64,000 bases of DNA from AC-37 sp036389835 (GTDB lineage: Bacteria > Actinomycetota > Thermoleophilia > Solirubrobacterales > Thermoleophilaceae), in the NCBI GenBank assembly GCA_036389835.1, contig DASVWC010000028.1:11682-75681 (forward strand), written 5' to 3'. Below the pieces are notes generated by a model. The model was not told the origin of the DNA. It saw only the letters and a list, made by a program, of their open reading frames with translations, and ran no database searches. Made by a program: the position numbers and the translations under genes. Below, in pieces: positions 23,993-32,462 of the stretch; position 1 is the first letter of the stretch; every line of letters starts with the position of its first letter.

Positions 23993-26242
23993 CTACGCGG
24001 GTACCGCGACCGGCGCGAGCTCCACCGGGATGCCGTTGAGCACCGCGTTGCCCGAGAGCGGGTCGACCAACTCCTCGTCGGCGAGCACGTTGGAGTTCGT
24101 GCCCGCGTGCTCGGCGGCCACGCGCATCCGCACGCCGTCCACGTCGTGACCCCAGCCGTGCGGGATGCTGACCACCCCGCGCATCACCGCGTCGGTGACC
24201 TCCACCGGCACCTCGACCTCGCCCGCGCGCGAGCGCACCAGCGCCCGCTCGCCGTCGGCCAGGCCGAGCCGCGCGGCGTCGTCCGGATGCACGTGCGCCG
24301 TGCAGCGCTCCTTGCCGCGCACGAGCGGCGTGATGTTGTGCATCCACGAGTTGTTGGAGCGCAGGTGGCGGCGGCCGATCAGGACCATCCCGCCGTTGAC
24401 CTCGCGGGTCAGCGCCGCGCGCAGGCGCCCGACGTCGGCCACGAGCGGCTCGGGCGCCAGCTCGACGCGCCCGCTCGGGGTGCGCAGCACCTCCGGGAGC
24501 CGCGGCTCGAGCGGGCCAAGGTCGATCCCGTGCGGGGCCGCCTCGAGCTTCTCGAGCGTGAGCCCGTCCGGGCGCTCGCCGAAGCGGTCGCCGTAGGGGC
24601 CGGCGCGCAGCATCAGGTCGAGCAGGCGCTCGGGCCCGCGCCGGTGCTCGAGCGCGGCGAGGACCTCCGCGCCGTCGCGGCCCTCCAGCGAGCCGCCGGC
24701 GCGTCCGGCCTCGCGGCGCACGAGCTCGCCCGCGACGAAGTCGTCGAACGCGTCGATGTTGGCGTCGCGGCCCTGGCCCGTGACGATCGCCGCCACCCGC
24801 AGCAGGCTCTCCCACTCCTGCGGCATCCCGGGCTGGGCCGGCAGCACGGGCGCCGAGTAGTTCGCCACGTTGCGCACCGCGAGCTGGTAGAGCGCCATGT
24901 CGTAGTGGGAGCGCTCGAGCGGCGAGGGTCCCGGCAGGATCACGTCCGCGTGCCGGGTCGTCTCGTTCACGTAGACGTCGAACGAGACCATGAAGTCGAG
25001 CTGCTCGAGCGCGGCCGACAGGCGGCCGGCGTTCGGCGTGCTCACCGCCGGATTGCCCGCGACGGTGATCAGCGCACGGACCTGGCCGTCGCCGGGCGTC
25101 TCGATCTCCTCCGCCATGCAAGCCACGGGGAGCTCGCCGAAGACCTCGGGCAGCCCGCGCACGCGACTCGTCCAGCGGCCGATCGTGAAGCCGCGGCCGC
25201 GCCCCGGCGCGCCCTGCGAGTTGCTCTGCCCGGCGGCCGCGCGCGTGAACATCGCGCCGCCCGGGCGGTCGAGGTTGCCGGTCATCACGTTCAGGACGTC
25301 CACGAGCCAGCTCGCCAGCGTGCCGAACTCCTGCGTGCACGTGCCGATCCGCCCGTAGACCGCCGCCGAGTCCGCCGCGGCCAGCTCGCGGGCCATGCGC
25401 CGGATCTCCTCCGCGTCGATCCCGCACGCCGGGCCCACGTCCTCGGGGGCGAAGTCCGCCGCCAGCTCGCGGACCGTGTCGATCCCGTCGCAGTGCTCGA
25501 CCAGCTCGCCGGGGGCCTCGAGCCCCTCGTCCAGGATCGTGTGCAGCAGTCCGAACAGCAGCAGCGCGTCGGTGCCGGGCCGGATGAAGTGGTGCTCGTC
25601 GGCGTGCTCGGCGGTGCGGCTGCGCCGCGGGTCCACCACGACGACCTTGCCGCCGCGCTCGCGGATGCGCCGCAGGCGGCCGCGCATGTCGGGCGCGGTC
25701 ATCAGGCTGCCGTTCGAGGCGAGCGGGTTGGCGCCGAGGATCAGGAAGTGGTCGGTGCGGTCCACGTCGGGCACCGGAACCGACAGGCCGCCGCCGAACA
25801 TCAGCCCCGCCGCCACCTGCTTGGGCATCTGGTCGACGGTGCTCGCCGTGAAGACGTTGCGCGTGCCGATCGCCTTCGTCATCACGCGGCCGTAGAGGGC
25901 GTGGGCCAGGTTGTGAGCGCTCGGGTTGCCGAAGTAGAGCGCCACCGAGTCGCGGCCGTGCTGCTCGAGCAGCGGCGGCAGGCGCCGCTCGATCTCGGCG
26001 AACGCCTCGTCCCAGGTGGCCTCGACCAGCTCGCCGTCACGGCGCACGAGTGGGGTGGTGAGGCGATCGGGGTCGTCGTGCAGCGCGCCGATGCTCGCGC
26101 CCTTCGGGCAGATGAAGCCCTTCGAGAAGACGTCCTCGCGGTCGCCGCGGATCGACGCGACGGAGCCGCCCTCGACCTGCATCTCCAGCCCGCAGGTCGC
26201 CTCGCAGAGCGGGCACGTGGCGTATGCCGTGCGCTCGGGCAT
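23993..26242 (-). CDS. Molybdopterin-dependent oxidoreductase (formate dehydrogenase/thiosulfate reductase-like)
   Basis: This 749-residue DMSO-reductase-family catalytic subunit has an N-terminal 4Fe-4S motif CPLCEATC (C10, C13, C17) and a fourth cysteine in FICPKG, then MGD-binding segments including GANPLASNGS and VVVDPRRSRTAEHAD. At the usual Mo-ligand position (NVFTASTVDQMPKQVA) there is neither Cys nor an in-frame TGA for Sec; Asp or Ser may ligate Mo. There is no Tat signal, so it is cytosolic. No partner iron-sulfur or membrane subunit is adjacent. Substrate is unknown; the tRNA-Sec nearby is not used in this gene. Confidence 0.88.
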   Translation of the reverse strand: MPERTAYATCPLCEATCGLEMQVEGGSVASIRGDREDVFSKGFICPKGASIGALHDDPDRLTTPLVRRDGELVEATWDEAFAEIERRLPPLLEQHGRDSVALYFGNPSAHNLAHALYGRVMTKAIGTRNVFTASTVDQMPKQVAAGLMFGGGLSVPVPDVDRTDHFLILGANPLASNGSLMTAPDMRGRLRRIRERGGKVVVVDPRRSRTAEHADEHHFIRPGTDALLLFGLLHTILDEGLEAPGELVEHCDGIDTVRELAADFAPEDVGPACGIDAEEIRRMARELAAADSAAVYGRIGTCTQEFGTLASWLVDVLNVMTGNLDRPGGAMFTRAAAGQSNSQGAPGRGRGFTIGRWTSRVRGLPEVFGELPVACMAEEIETPGDGQVRALITVAGNPAVSTPNAGRLSAALEQLDFMVSFDVYVNETTRHADVILPGPSPLERSHYDMALYQLAVRNVANYSAPVLPAQPGMPQEWESLLRVAAIVTGQGRDANIDAFDDFVAGELVRREAGRAGGSLEGRDGAEVLAALEHRRGPERLLDLMLRAGPYGDRFGERPDGLTLEKLEAAPHGIDLGPLEPRLPEVLRTPSGRVELAPEPLVADVGRLRAALTREVNGGMVLIGRRHLRSNNSWMHNITPLVRGKERCTAHVHPDDAARLGLADGERALVRSRAGEVEVPVEVTDAVMRGVVSIPHGWGHDVDGVRMRVAAEHAGTNSNVLADEELVDPLSGNAVLNGIPVELAPVAVPA

Positions 26243-26278
26243 CCGCCGCGGAAGACTACGCCCTTCGGCGCGTCGGCG

Positions 26279-26998
26279 CTAGGCCGCGGCGCGCGCCAGC
26301 TCGATCTCGCGGCAGACCGAGCTGGCGATGTCCTTGAGCAGCTCGACCTGGTGGCTGCTCCAGTGGCGCGGGTGGTCGTCGATCGTGCAGAGCGTCCCGA
26401 GCGCGTGGCCGTCGCGGTCGATCAGCGGGACGCCGGCGTAGGCGACGACGTTCATGTCGCGGATCGCGAGGTTGTCCTTGAGGACGGGGTGCTCGCGGGC
26501 GTCGTCGACGATCAGCGGCTCCTTCGAGGCCACCGCGTGCTGGCAGAACGAGTGGCTGAGCGGCGAGCCGCGCCTGGATTGCCACGGCTCCGGCAACCCC
26601 AGGCAGGCCTTGAAGAACTGCCGGTCCTCGTCGACCAGCGACACGAGGGCGACCGGCGCGCCCAGCGCCTCGGACGCGATCCGCGCGTGACGGTCGAAGT
26701 TCTCCTGCATCTCGGAGTCGAGCAGCCCCGTCTCGCGCAGCGAGCGCAGCCGGTCGGCGTCGCGCACGACGGCCATCACGTCCGCCGGCGGGATCGGTCC
26801 GGCGTCGCGCTCGGGCAGATCGGTCAGGCGCGTCAGCGTCTCCTCGATCGCGGGCTCCCCGCGGCGGCCCATCAGGTAGGCGATCCGCAGCACGGTCGCG
26901 TCGCGCACGAACTGCGCCGCGCTCACCCCCGCGGCGGCCGCCTCCCGCTCGAGCAGCGACCAGAGATCATCCGAGAAGCGGACGGTGGTCGCGCGCAT
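26279..26998 (-). CDS. Ribbon-helix-helix plus GAF-domain regulator
   Basis: This 239-residue protein has an N-terminal Arc/MetJ-like ribbon-helix-helix (MRATTVRFSDDLWSLLEREA and AAQFVRDATVLRIAYLM, about residues 1-48), a short linker and a GAF domain (about 80-235; DEDRQFFKACLGLP, SFCQHAVASKEPLIVDDAR, YAGVPLIDRDGHALGTLCTIDD). This GAF subtype is common in bacterial signalling proteins. The fusion suggests DNA binding controlled by a small ligand or redox signal. It is divergent from a sigma-factor gene, with strong palindromes between them. ATG 26998 is chosen because it begins the RHH strand. Confidence 0.82.
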   Translation of the reverse strand: MRATTVRFSDDLWSLLEREAAAAGVSAAQFVRDATVLRIAYLMGRRGEPAIEETLTRLTDLPERDAGPIPPADVMAVVRDADRLRSLRETGLLDSEMQENFDRHARIASEALGAPVALVSLVDEDRQFFKACLGLPEPWQSRRGSPLSHSFCQHAVASKEPLIVDDAREHPVLKDNLAIRDMNVVAYAGVPLIDRDGHALGTLCTIDDHPRHWSSHQVELLKDIASSVCREIELARAAA

Positions 26999-27040
26999 AG
27001 CCACAGCACCGGAGTCTAAGCGATGCCGGATTTGCTGTCT

Positions 27041-27081
27041 ATTGGCGTGATGTGCGCGACTTTGCGCCAATCCGGTACCGG
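27041..27081. promoter_or_regulatory. Operator-like inverted repeats between RHH-GAF and sigma-factor genes
   Basis: ATTGGCG (27041-27047) and CGCCAAT (27065-27071) form a 7-bp inverted repeat with 17 bases between the arms. It is followed at once by the perfect palindrome CCGGTACCGG (27072-27081). The site sits in the 119-base divergent gap and is a natural target for the RHH protein. Confidence 0.5.
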
Positions 27082-27117
27082 ATACGCCATCGCATAGCTA
27101 TTGTCCGCCGGGCAGTG

Positions 27118-27642
27118 ATGCAGGACGCCATAAGTAACCGGCCGGCGCGCCACCCCCTCGCGGAGGCATTCGAGCGGCACGCCGAGAGCGTCCGCCGCAC
27201 GGCCTACTCGGTGGTCCGCGACAGCGACCTCGCCGACGACGTGACGCAGGAGGTGTTCCTCGCCCTCTGGGTGCGGCCCGACCGCTTCGATCCCGAGCGA
27301 GGCACCTTCGTGAGCCTGCTGCGGGTGATGGCCCGCAGCCGAGCGCTCGACGCCGCGCGTCACAGCCGCGCCGGCGAGCGCGCACACGACCGGCTCAGGA
27401 ACGAGGCCGCCGCGGCCGCCGATCCCGACCCGGCGGAGCTGGTCGTGTCCGCGAGCCGCGCTCGCGAGCTGCGCGGCGCGGTGGCCCGGCTCCCGCTCGA
27501 GCAGCGCGAAGCGATCGGCCTGGCGTACTGGGGCGAGCTCACGGCCGACCAGGTGGCGACCGTCCACGGCGTACCGCACGGCACCGCGAAGAGCCGCATC
27601 CGGATCGGCCTCGCGAAGCTGCGTCGTGACTTCGATCACTGA
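27118..27642 (+). CDS. Sigma-70 family RNA polymerase sigma factor (ECF-like)
   Basis: This 174-residue factor has region 2 at about 18-85 (FERHAESVRRTAYSVVRDSD, DDVTQEVFLALWVRPDRFDP) and region 4 at about 115-170 (RLPLEQREAIGLAYWGELTA, AKSRIRIGLAKLR), with no sigma-1.1 or sigma-3. That is the ECF layout; the ECF41-type extra domain is absent. No anti-sigma gene follows; the divergent RHH-GAF protein may be its regulator. The ATG at 27118 is preferred; an in-frame start at 27052 would overlap the operator region. Confidence 0.88.
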   Translation: MQDAISNRPARHPLAEAFERHAESVRRTAYSVVRDSDLADDVTQEVFLALWVRPDRFDPERGTFVSLLRVMARSRALDAARHSRAGERAHDRLRNEAAAAADPDPAELVVSASRARELRGAVARLPLEQREAIGLAYWGELTADQVATVHGVPHGTAKSRIRIGLAKLRRDFDH

Positions 27643-27672
27643 AGCCCCCCGCGGCTGTGCGACGATGACGCG

Positions 27673-29043
27673 ATGGCCAAGCGCCCACCCGGCGCACCGC
27701 CGGGACCGCCGCTACCGCCGCTGCTCCAGACGCTCGGCTTCCTGACCGCGGGCACGGGCTTCCTCGAGGCCAGCCGCCGCCGCTACGGCGACGTCGTCTG
27801 GTTCCGCACGCTGTTCGACCCCGGCTTCGCGATGGTCTTCGACCCGAAGCTCATGCGCCAGGTGTTCCAGGCCCCGCCGGACCGGCTCCGCGCCGGCGAG
27901 GCGAACGCGCCGCTGGGGATGCTGCTCGGCCCGCGCTCGGTGCTCGTGCTCGACGGCGCCGAGCACCTGCGCCACCGCCGCCTGATGCTCCCGCCGTTCC
28001 ACGGCCGGCGTCTGGCCGTCCACGAGCGCGTCATGGCCGAGACGGCCGACCGCGCTATCGACCGCTGGCCGGTCGGGCGCGAGTTCGCGCTGCTGCCGGA
28101 GATGTACGTGCTCACGCTCGACGTGATCGCCACCGCCGTGTTCGGCATCGAGGAGGACGAGCGCCGCGAGGAGCTGAAGCGCCGCATCCGCACCGTCCTC
28201 GAGATCACGAGCAGGCCGCTGCGGCTGATCCTGATGATGCTGTCGCGCGGGCGGATGCGCGACGAGGGGGGGATGCGCGAGTTCGAGGAGCGCCGCCGCT
28301 CGATGGACGAGCTCATCCTCGAGGAGATCGAGCAACGGCGGCGCGCGCCCGACCTCGAGGAGCGCGACGACGCGCTCTCGCTGCTGCTGCTCGCGCGCGA
28401 CGAGGACGGCAGCGGGCTCTCCGACGCCGAGGTGCGCGACGAGCTCGTGACGCTGCTCGTGGCCGGCCACGAGACCACGGCCGCGGGGCTGGCCTGGACG
28501 ATCGACCTCGTGCACCGCGAGCCGCGCGTGCTCGAGCGCTCGCGCGCGGCGGTCGCGGAGGGCGACACCGGCTACCTCGACGCGGTCGTGAAGGAGTCGC
28601 TGCGGCTGCGCCCCGTCGTGCCCGGGGTCGGCCGGATGGTGCGCGGCGGCCCGTTCGAGATCGGCGGCTACACGATCCCCGCGGGCGTGGAGATCAACCC
28701 GTCGATCCGGACGATCCACCGCCGCGCCGACAGCTTCCCGCAGCCGCGCGAGTTCCGCCCCGAGCGCTTCCTCGGCGAGGACGCGCCGGACACCTACACG
28801 TGGGTGCCGTTCGGGGGAGGCACGCGCCGCTGCCTCGGCGCGAGCTTCGCCCAGCTCGAGATGCGCGTGGTTCTCGAACGCGTGCTCGAGCGTGCCGAGC
28901 TCGCCCCCTCCGGGCGCCGCGGGGAGCGCCCGGTGCGGCGCGGCGTGACGATGGTGCCGCGCCGCGGTGCCCGGGTCGTCCAGGTGCGACCGCCGCAGCC
29001 CACTGGCGCCACAGGCGCCGGTCGGGTTACCGTGGCGGCATGA
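27673..29043 (+). CDS. Cytochrome P450
   Basis: This 456-residue soluble monooxygenase has I-helix AGHETT (264-269), ExxR at E308/R311 (KESLRLRP), and heme-binding FGGGTRRCLG with C387. The proline-rich N-terminus (PPGAPPGPPLPPLLQTLGF) and overall pattern recall the CYP110/CYP135-like class that acts on fatty acids, alkanes or terpenoids. No ferredoxin or reductase gene is adjacent. Its stop overlaps the next start (ATGA). Confidence 0.92.
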   Translation: MAKRPPGAPPGPPLPPLLQTLGFLTAGTGFLEASRRRYGDVVWFRTLFDPGFAMVFDPKLMRQVFQAPPDRLRAGEANAPLGMLLGPRSVLVLDGAEHLRHRRLMLPPFHGRRLAVHERVMAETADRAIDRWPVGREFALLPEMYVLTLDVIATAVFGIEEDERREELKRRIRTVLEITSRPLRLILMMLSRGRMRDEGGMREFEERRRSMDELILEEIEQRRRAPDLEERDDALSLLLLARDEDGSGLSDAEVRDELVTLLVAGHETTAAGLAWTIDLVHREPRVLERSRAAVAEGDTGYLDAVVKESLRLRPVVPGVGRMVRGGPFEIGGYTIPAGVEINPSIRTIHRRADSFPQPREFRPERFLGEDAPDTYTWVPFGGGTRRCLGASFAQLEMRVVLERVLERAELAPSGRRGERPVRRGVTMVPRRGARVVQVRPPQPTGATGAGRVTVAA

Positions 29044-30368
29044 AGACACGCGCGGCGCTCCTCCTCACGACATTCCTCCTCTCCGTCCCCGCCCAGGCCC
29101 TGGCCGCCGCGGGCAGCGGCTCGTCCGGCTACAGCGGCGGTGGTGGAGGAGGTGGAGGCGGCGGCTACAGCGGCGGCGGCGGCAGCTACAGCGGCGGCGG
29201 CAGCGAGGACAGCGCCGGGGGTGCCCTGCTCTTCATCGGGATCGTGTTCCTGATCTTCGTCTGGGCGCTGATCACCAACGCGCTCGAGCAGCGCCGCATC
29301 CGCAGGCGCGACCGGCGCGTGAGCACCGCCTCCGCCGAGGCCGCGCAGGACGACGCCTACCTGGCCGCGGAGGCCGTGAAGCGCGACGCCGCCGCGCTGT
29401 TCAAGGAGATCCAGAAGGCCTGGACCGACAACGACCGCGAGCGGCTCTCCCAGATGGTCGGCCCCGAGCTGATGAAGGAGTGGTCGCTGCGGCTCCAGGA
29501 CTTCGAGAGCAAGGGCTGGAAGAACGTGGTCCGGGTGCTCAGCGAGCCCGATGTGAAGTACGTCGGGCTCGACAACCGCGAGGACGACAGCGACGACCGG
29601 GTCGTGGTGCGAATCGAGGCGTCGCTCGAGGACTACGTGCAGATGCAGGGCGGCGGGCGGATGAACGCCAACGGCGAGTCCGACTCGACGAAGACGCTCG
29701 AGGAGTGGTGGACGCTCGGCCGGACGCAGAACGGCTGGATGCTGCTGTCGATCGAGGGCGAGGACGAGGGCAAGCACCACCTGCGCTCCGACATCGTCGC
29801 GACGCCGTGGGCCGACACCCAGCGCCTGCGCGACGAGGCGCTCGTGGAGGGCGCGGTGGCCGACAAGGTGGCCGAGGGCTTCACCGTCGCCGACGTCGCC
29901 GACCTCGACTTCGACGGCGACGCGCGCTTCGCGGCGCTCGACCTCGCGCTCGCGGACGCGCGCTTCGGCCCCGACATCCTCGAGACCTCCGCGCGGCGCG
30001 CCGTCGCGGCGTGGGCCGAGGCCGTCGACGGCGAGGACCGCGAGCTCGAGGCGATCGCCGAGCCGACCGCCGTGCAGGAGCTGCTCTACCCCGGCGACAC
30101 CACCCGGCGCACCCGGCTGGTCGTGCGCGGGCCGAAGATCCGCGCGCTGCGCATCGTCGCCCTCGACGCCGCCGCGCAGCCGCCCACGATGACCGTCGAG
30201 GTCGACGTGACCGGCACGCGCTACCTCCAGAACCGCGACACGGCGGCCGTCGTGTCGGGCAGCGACAGCTCCGCGTCCGACTTCACCGAGCGCTGGGTGA
30301 TGGCGCTGAGCGGACCCGACACGCAACCGTGGCGCCTGGCCGGGGTGGCCGGGGCCGGAGTTCGCTGA
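29040..30368 (+). CDS. Tim44-like domain membrane/secreted protein
   Basis: This 442-residue protein has an N-terminal signal sequence (AALLLTTFLLSVPAQALAAA), a glycine/serine/tyrosine low-complexity segment (about 24-58), one membrane helix (about 64-82), and a Tim44-like domain (about 115-275; FKEIQKAWTDNDRERLSQMV, then EEWWTLGRTQNGWMLLSI). A C-terminal region of about 150 residues is specific to this protein. Bacterial Tim44-like proteins are thought to be membrane-associated binding modules. The ATG at 29040 overlaps the P450 stop (ATGA). Confidence 0.82.
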   Translation: MKTRAALLLTTFLLSVPAQALAAAGSGSSGYSGGGGGGGGGGYSGGGGSYSGGGSEDSAGGALLFIGIVFLIFVWALITNALEQRRIRRRDRRVSTASAEAAQDDAYLAAEAVKRDAAALFKEIQKAWTDNDRERLSQMVGPELMKEWSLRLQDFESKGWKNVVRVLSEPDVKYVGLDNREDDSDDRVVVRIEASLEDYVQMQGGGRMNANGESDSTKTLEEWWTLGRTQNGWMLLSIEGEDEGKHHLRSDIVATPWADTQRLRDEALVEGAVADKVAEGFTVADVADLDFDGDARFAALDLALADARFGPDILETSARRAVAAWAEAVDGEDRELEAIAEPTAVQELLYPGDTTRRTRLVVRGPKIRALRIVALDAAAQPPTMTVEVDVTGTRYLQNRDTAAVVSGSDSSASDFTERWVMALSGPDTQPWRLAGVAGAGVR

Positions 30369-30383
30369 GGAGCGCCGCGCCGG

Positions 30384-30860
30384 CTAAACCGGCGCGATGC
30401 AGAAGATCTCGCCCTTCTGCCCCCGGATCGACCCCTTGCCGCACTCGTCCTCGCTCTTGGCGCGCTTGACGATCTTCGACTTGGCCGCCTTGTCGTCGCA
30501 GTTCACGAGGCGGATGTTCACGCTCACCAGCTGGTCCGGGTCCGCCGTCGTACAGGCGCCGACCTCCGGCTTCGTGGGCGCCGAGCCGGGCGGGTAGGGC
30601 TCAGTGCAGTAGACCTTGTCCTCCGCGCTGTCGGAGACCGAGGCGACGACGCACTCGTCCGACTTCTCGACCTGCTTGACCACCTTCGACTTCGCCTCGT
30701 CGGAGTCGCATTCCACGGCCTTCACGTCGAACGAGAGCGCCTCGGTAGGGTCCGCGTTGGTGCATGCCCCGACCTTGAGCTCCGGCTCTGACTCGCCGCA
30801 CCCCGCGAGCACGAGCGCGACCGTGCCGATCGCCGCGGCGGCCATGGTCCTTGCCTTCAA
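30384..30860 (-). CDS. Lipoprotein with two tandem LppU/SCO3897-like domains
   Basis: This 158-residue precursor has lipobox ALVLAGC (C21) followed by two homologous repeats of about 70 residues. Cysteines fall at 33, 51, 70, 85 and again at 103, 121, 140, 154, so each unit probably has two disulfides. Shared landmarks are GACTxADP, KSKxVK and a CD after the second cysteine. The pattern resembles LppU/SCO3897-type secreted domains. I chose TTG 30860 because GGAGGG lies about 7 bases upstream and MKARTMAAAAIGTVALVLAG is a clean signal; an ATG at 30875 is possible. Confidence 0.78.
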   Translation of the reverse strand: MKARTMAAAAIGTVALVLAGCGESEPELKVGACTNADPTEALSFDVKAVECDSDEAKSKVVKQVEKSDECVVASVSDSAEDKVYCTEPYPPGSAPTKPEVGACTTADPDQLVSVNIRLVNCDDKAAKSKIVKRAKSEDECGKGSIRGQKGEIFCIAPV

Positions 30861-30972
30861 GTCGACTCCCTCCATCGGGTGAGCGGGAATGGCGGATCGT
30901 AAGCGAGGCACGGGTCGAGAGCCCGAGCCGCGAGCGCTTGAGGCCGGGGGCGAGCCGCCGATAGTCGAAGGG

Positions 30973-31773
30973 ATGTCGCAACTGGTCCGACCGCCGCTCC
31001 CCGGCCGCCTGGTGGCGCGGCTGCTCGTGCTCGTGCTGCTCGCCGCCGGCGCCGCGGCCGCCGTCGCGGCGCAGCCGTCTGGCAAGCGCGGCGGCGCCGA
31101 GGCGCCGAAGAACCCCGGCCGCGGCGAGGTCGTCGCGCTGAGCGACGCGGGCGGCCCCGGGGTCCCGGCCGCGCACGTGCGCGACACCGAGGAGGCGCTG
31201 GCGCACCCCGACCCCGAGGCCGCGCGGCGCGGGCCGAAGGCCAAGGCCCCGCGCGTGGTCGGCGCGTCGGGCGCCGACGACGGCGTGAGCCCCGGCGCCC
31301 CCTCCGACGAGGAGGTGCGCGAGATGCTGCGCGAGCTGCGCGAGGGCGGCGGCGGGCCCGCCGGCCGCGTGACCCTCACGAAGGACGGGCTCGCCCGCGC
31401 CCCGTCGAACGCCCCCGAGGCGGTCCGGATGGCCGTCGCCGGCGGAAACTCCATCGCCGACTTCCCGTACGTCTGGGGCGGCGGGCACGGCTCGTTCGAG
31501 GACTCGGGCTACGACTGCTCCGGTTCGGTGAGCTACGCGCTGGCCGCGGCCGGGCTGCTCGACCGGCCGTTGGCCTCGGGGCCGTTCATGAAGTACGGCG
31601 AGCCGGGGCGCGGCAAGTGGATCACGATCTACGCGAACCCCGGCCACATGTTCATGGTCGTCGGCGGCCTGCGCTTCGACACGAGCGGCCGGCGCGGCAA
31701 GAACGGCTCGCGCTGGCAGGCGGCGCCGCGCTCGGTGAGCGGCTTCGTCGCGCGTCACCCACCAGGGCTGTAG
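30973..31773 (+). CDS. Secreted NlpC/P60-like peptidase
   Basis: This 266-residue protein has an N-terminal membrane/signal helix (VARLLVLVLLAAGAAAAVA), a proline/alanine/basic linker, and a C-terminal cysteine-peptidase domain from about 155 with nucleophile in YDCSGSVSYAL and a catalytic-type histidine in NPGHMFMVVGG. NlpC/P60 enzymes cleave cell-wall peptides. The domain is short and is preceded by DFPYVWGGGHGS, a typical lead-in. The start is ATG 30973 with GAAGGG upstream. It overlaps the end of the convergent PPTase gene by 19 bases. Confidence 0.82.
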   Translation: MSQLVRPPLPGRLVARLLVLVLLAAGAAAAVAAQPSGKRGGAEAPKNPGRGEVVALSDAGGPGVPAAHVRDTEEALAHPDPEAARRGPKAKAPRVVGASGADDGVSPGAPSDEEVREMLRELREGGGGPAGRVTLTKDGLARAPSNAPEAVRMAVAGGNSIADFPYVWGGGHGSFEDSGYDCSGSVSYALAAAGLLDRPLASGPFMKYGEPGRGKWITIYANPGHMFMVVGGLRFDTSGRRGKNGSRWQAAPRSVSGFVARHPPGL

Positions 31774-32462
31774 CGCGGCTCGAAGCCGGGCGGCGCGACC
31801 GCCAGCGCGCCGGCGTAGCCCGCCGGCACCTCGACGTCGGCGAAGTCCCAGCCCGGCAGCCGGGCCGCGCCACGCGCGTCGAACGCGTCGAGCCCGCCCG
31901 CGATGCCCTCCGCCGTCGCCTTGAGGTACGCCTCCTTGCGCGCCCAGAGGCGGTAGAAGGCCAGCTCGCGCTCCGCGTCCGTGAGGCCGCGCAGCTCCTC
32001 CGCCTCGGGGGCGGCGAACCAGCGCTCGGCGATCGCGTCGTGACGGCGGCCGCCGCGCACCGCCTCCACGTCCACGCCGACCTCGCGGCCGTGCGCGACC
32101 GCCACGAGCGCCAGCTCGCCGGAGTGCGAGACGTTGAAGCGGAGCCAGCGCGCGGGCGGGTCGGCGAGGAACGGCTTGCCGTGCGGCTCGCCGCAGTGCA
32201 CGCATGTCGCCGGCTCGATCGCGACGGCGGCGGGGTCGGCCCCGGCATACGCCGCGAGTATGCGGCGGAGCGCGGCGCGGGCGCGCGACCAGCGGCGGCT
32301 CAGGTCGGCGGCGGCGAAGCGCGCGGCTCGCTCCTGCTCGGCCGGCGCGAGCACGTCGGTCGAAGCCTCCGCGTCGAGGCGGACGAGCCAGACCGCCACC
32401 TTACCCGCGGCGAGGTCGGAGACCCCGTCCGCTGGCCACTCGGCCGGCGCGATCCGCGTCAC
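31755..32462 (-). CDS. 4'-phosphopantetheinyl transferase (Sfp type)
   Basis: This 235-residue enzyme attaches the phosphopantetheine arm of CoA to carrier proteins. Motifs are the KPFLADPPARWLRFNVSHSG segment, GVDVEAV (Mg-binding Asp and Glu) and the family signature WARKEAYLKATAEG. Length is typical of Sfp/Gsp. A CVHCGEPHGKP element near residue 88 is common in actinobacterial members. The GTG start overlaps the stop of the upstream NMT1-like gene (GTGA). No PKS or NRPS gene is in the window. Confidence 0.92.
   Translation of the reverse strand: MTRIAPAEWPADGVSDLAAGKVAVWLVRLDAEASTDVLAPAEQERAARFAAADLSRRWSRARAALRRILAAYAGADPAAVAIEPATCVHCGEPHGKPFLADPPARWLRFNVSHSGELALVAVAHGREVGVDVEAVRGGRRHDAIAERWFAAPEAEELRGLTDAERELAFYRLWARKEAYLKATAEGIAGGLDAFDARGAARLPGWDFADVEVPAGYAGALAVAPPGFEPRYSPGG

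Noticed and set aside
23993..26242. Molybdopterin oxidoreductase as a selenoprotein next to tRNA-Sec
   Set aside because: There is no in-frame TGA in the gene and the usual Sec/Cys site is occupied by other residues.
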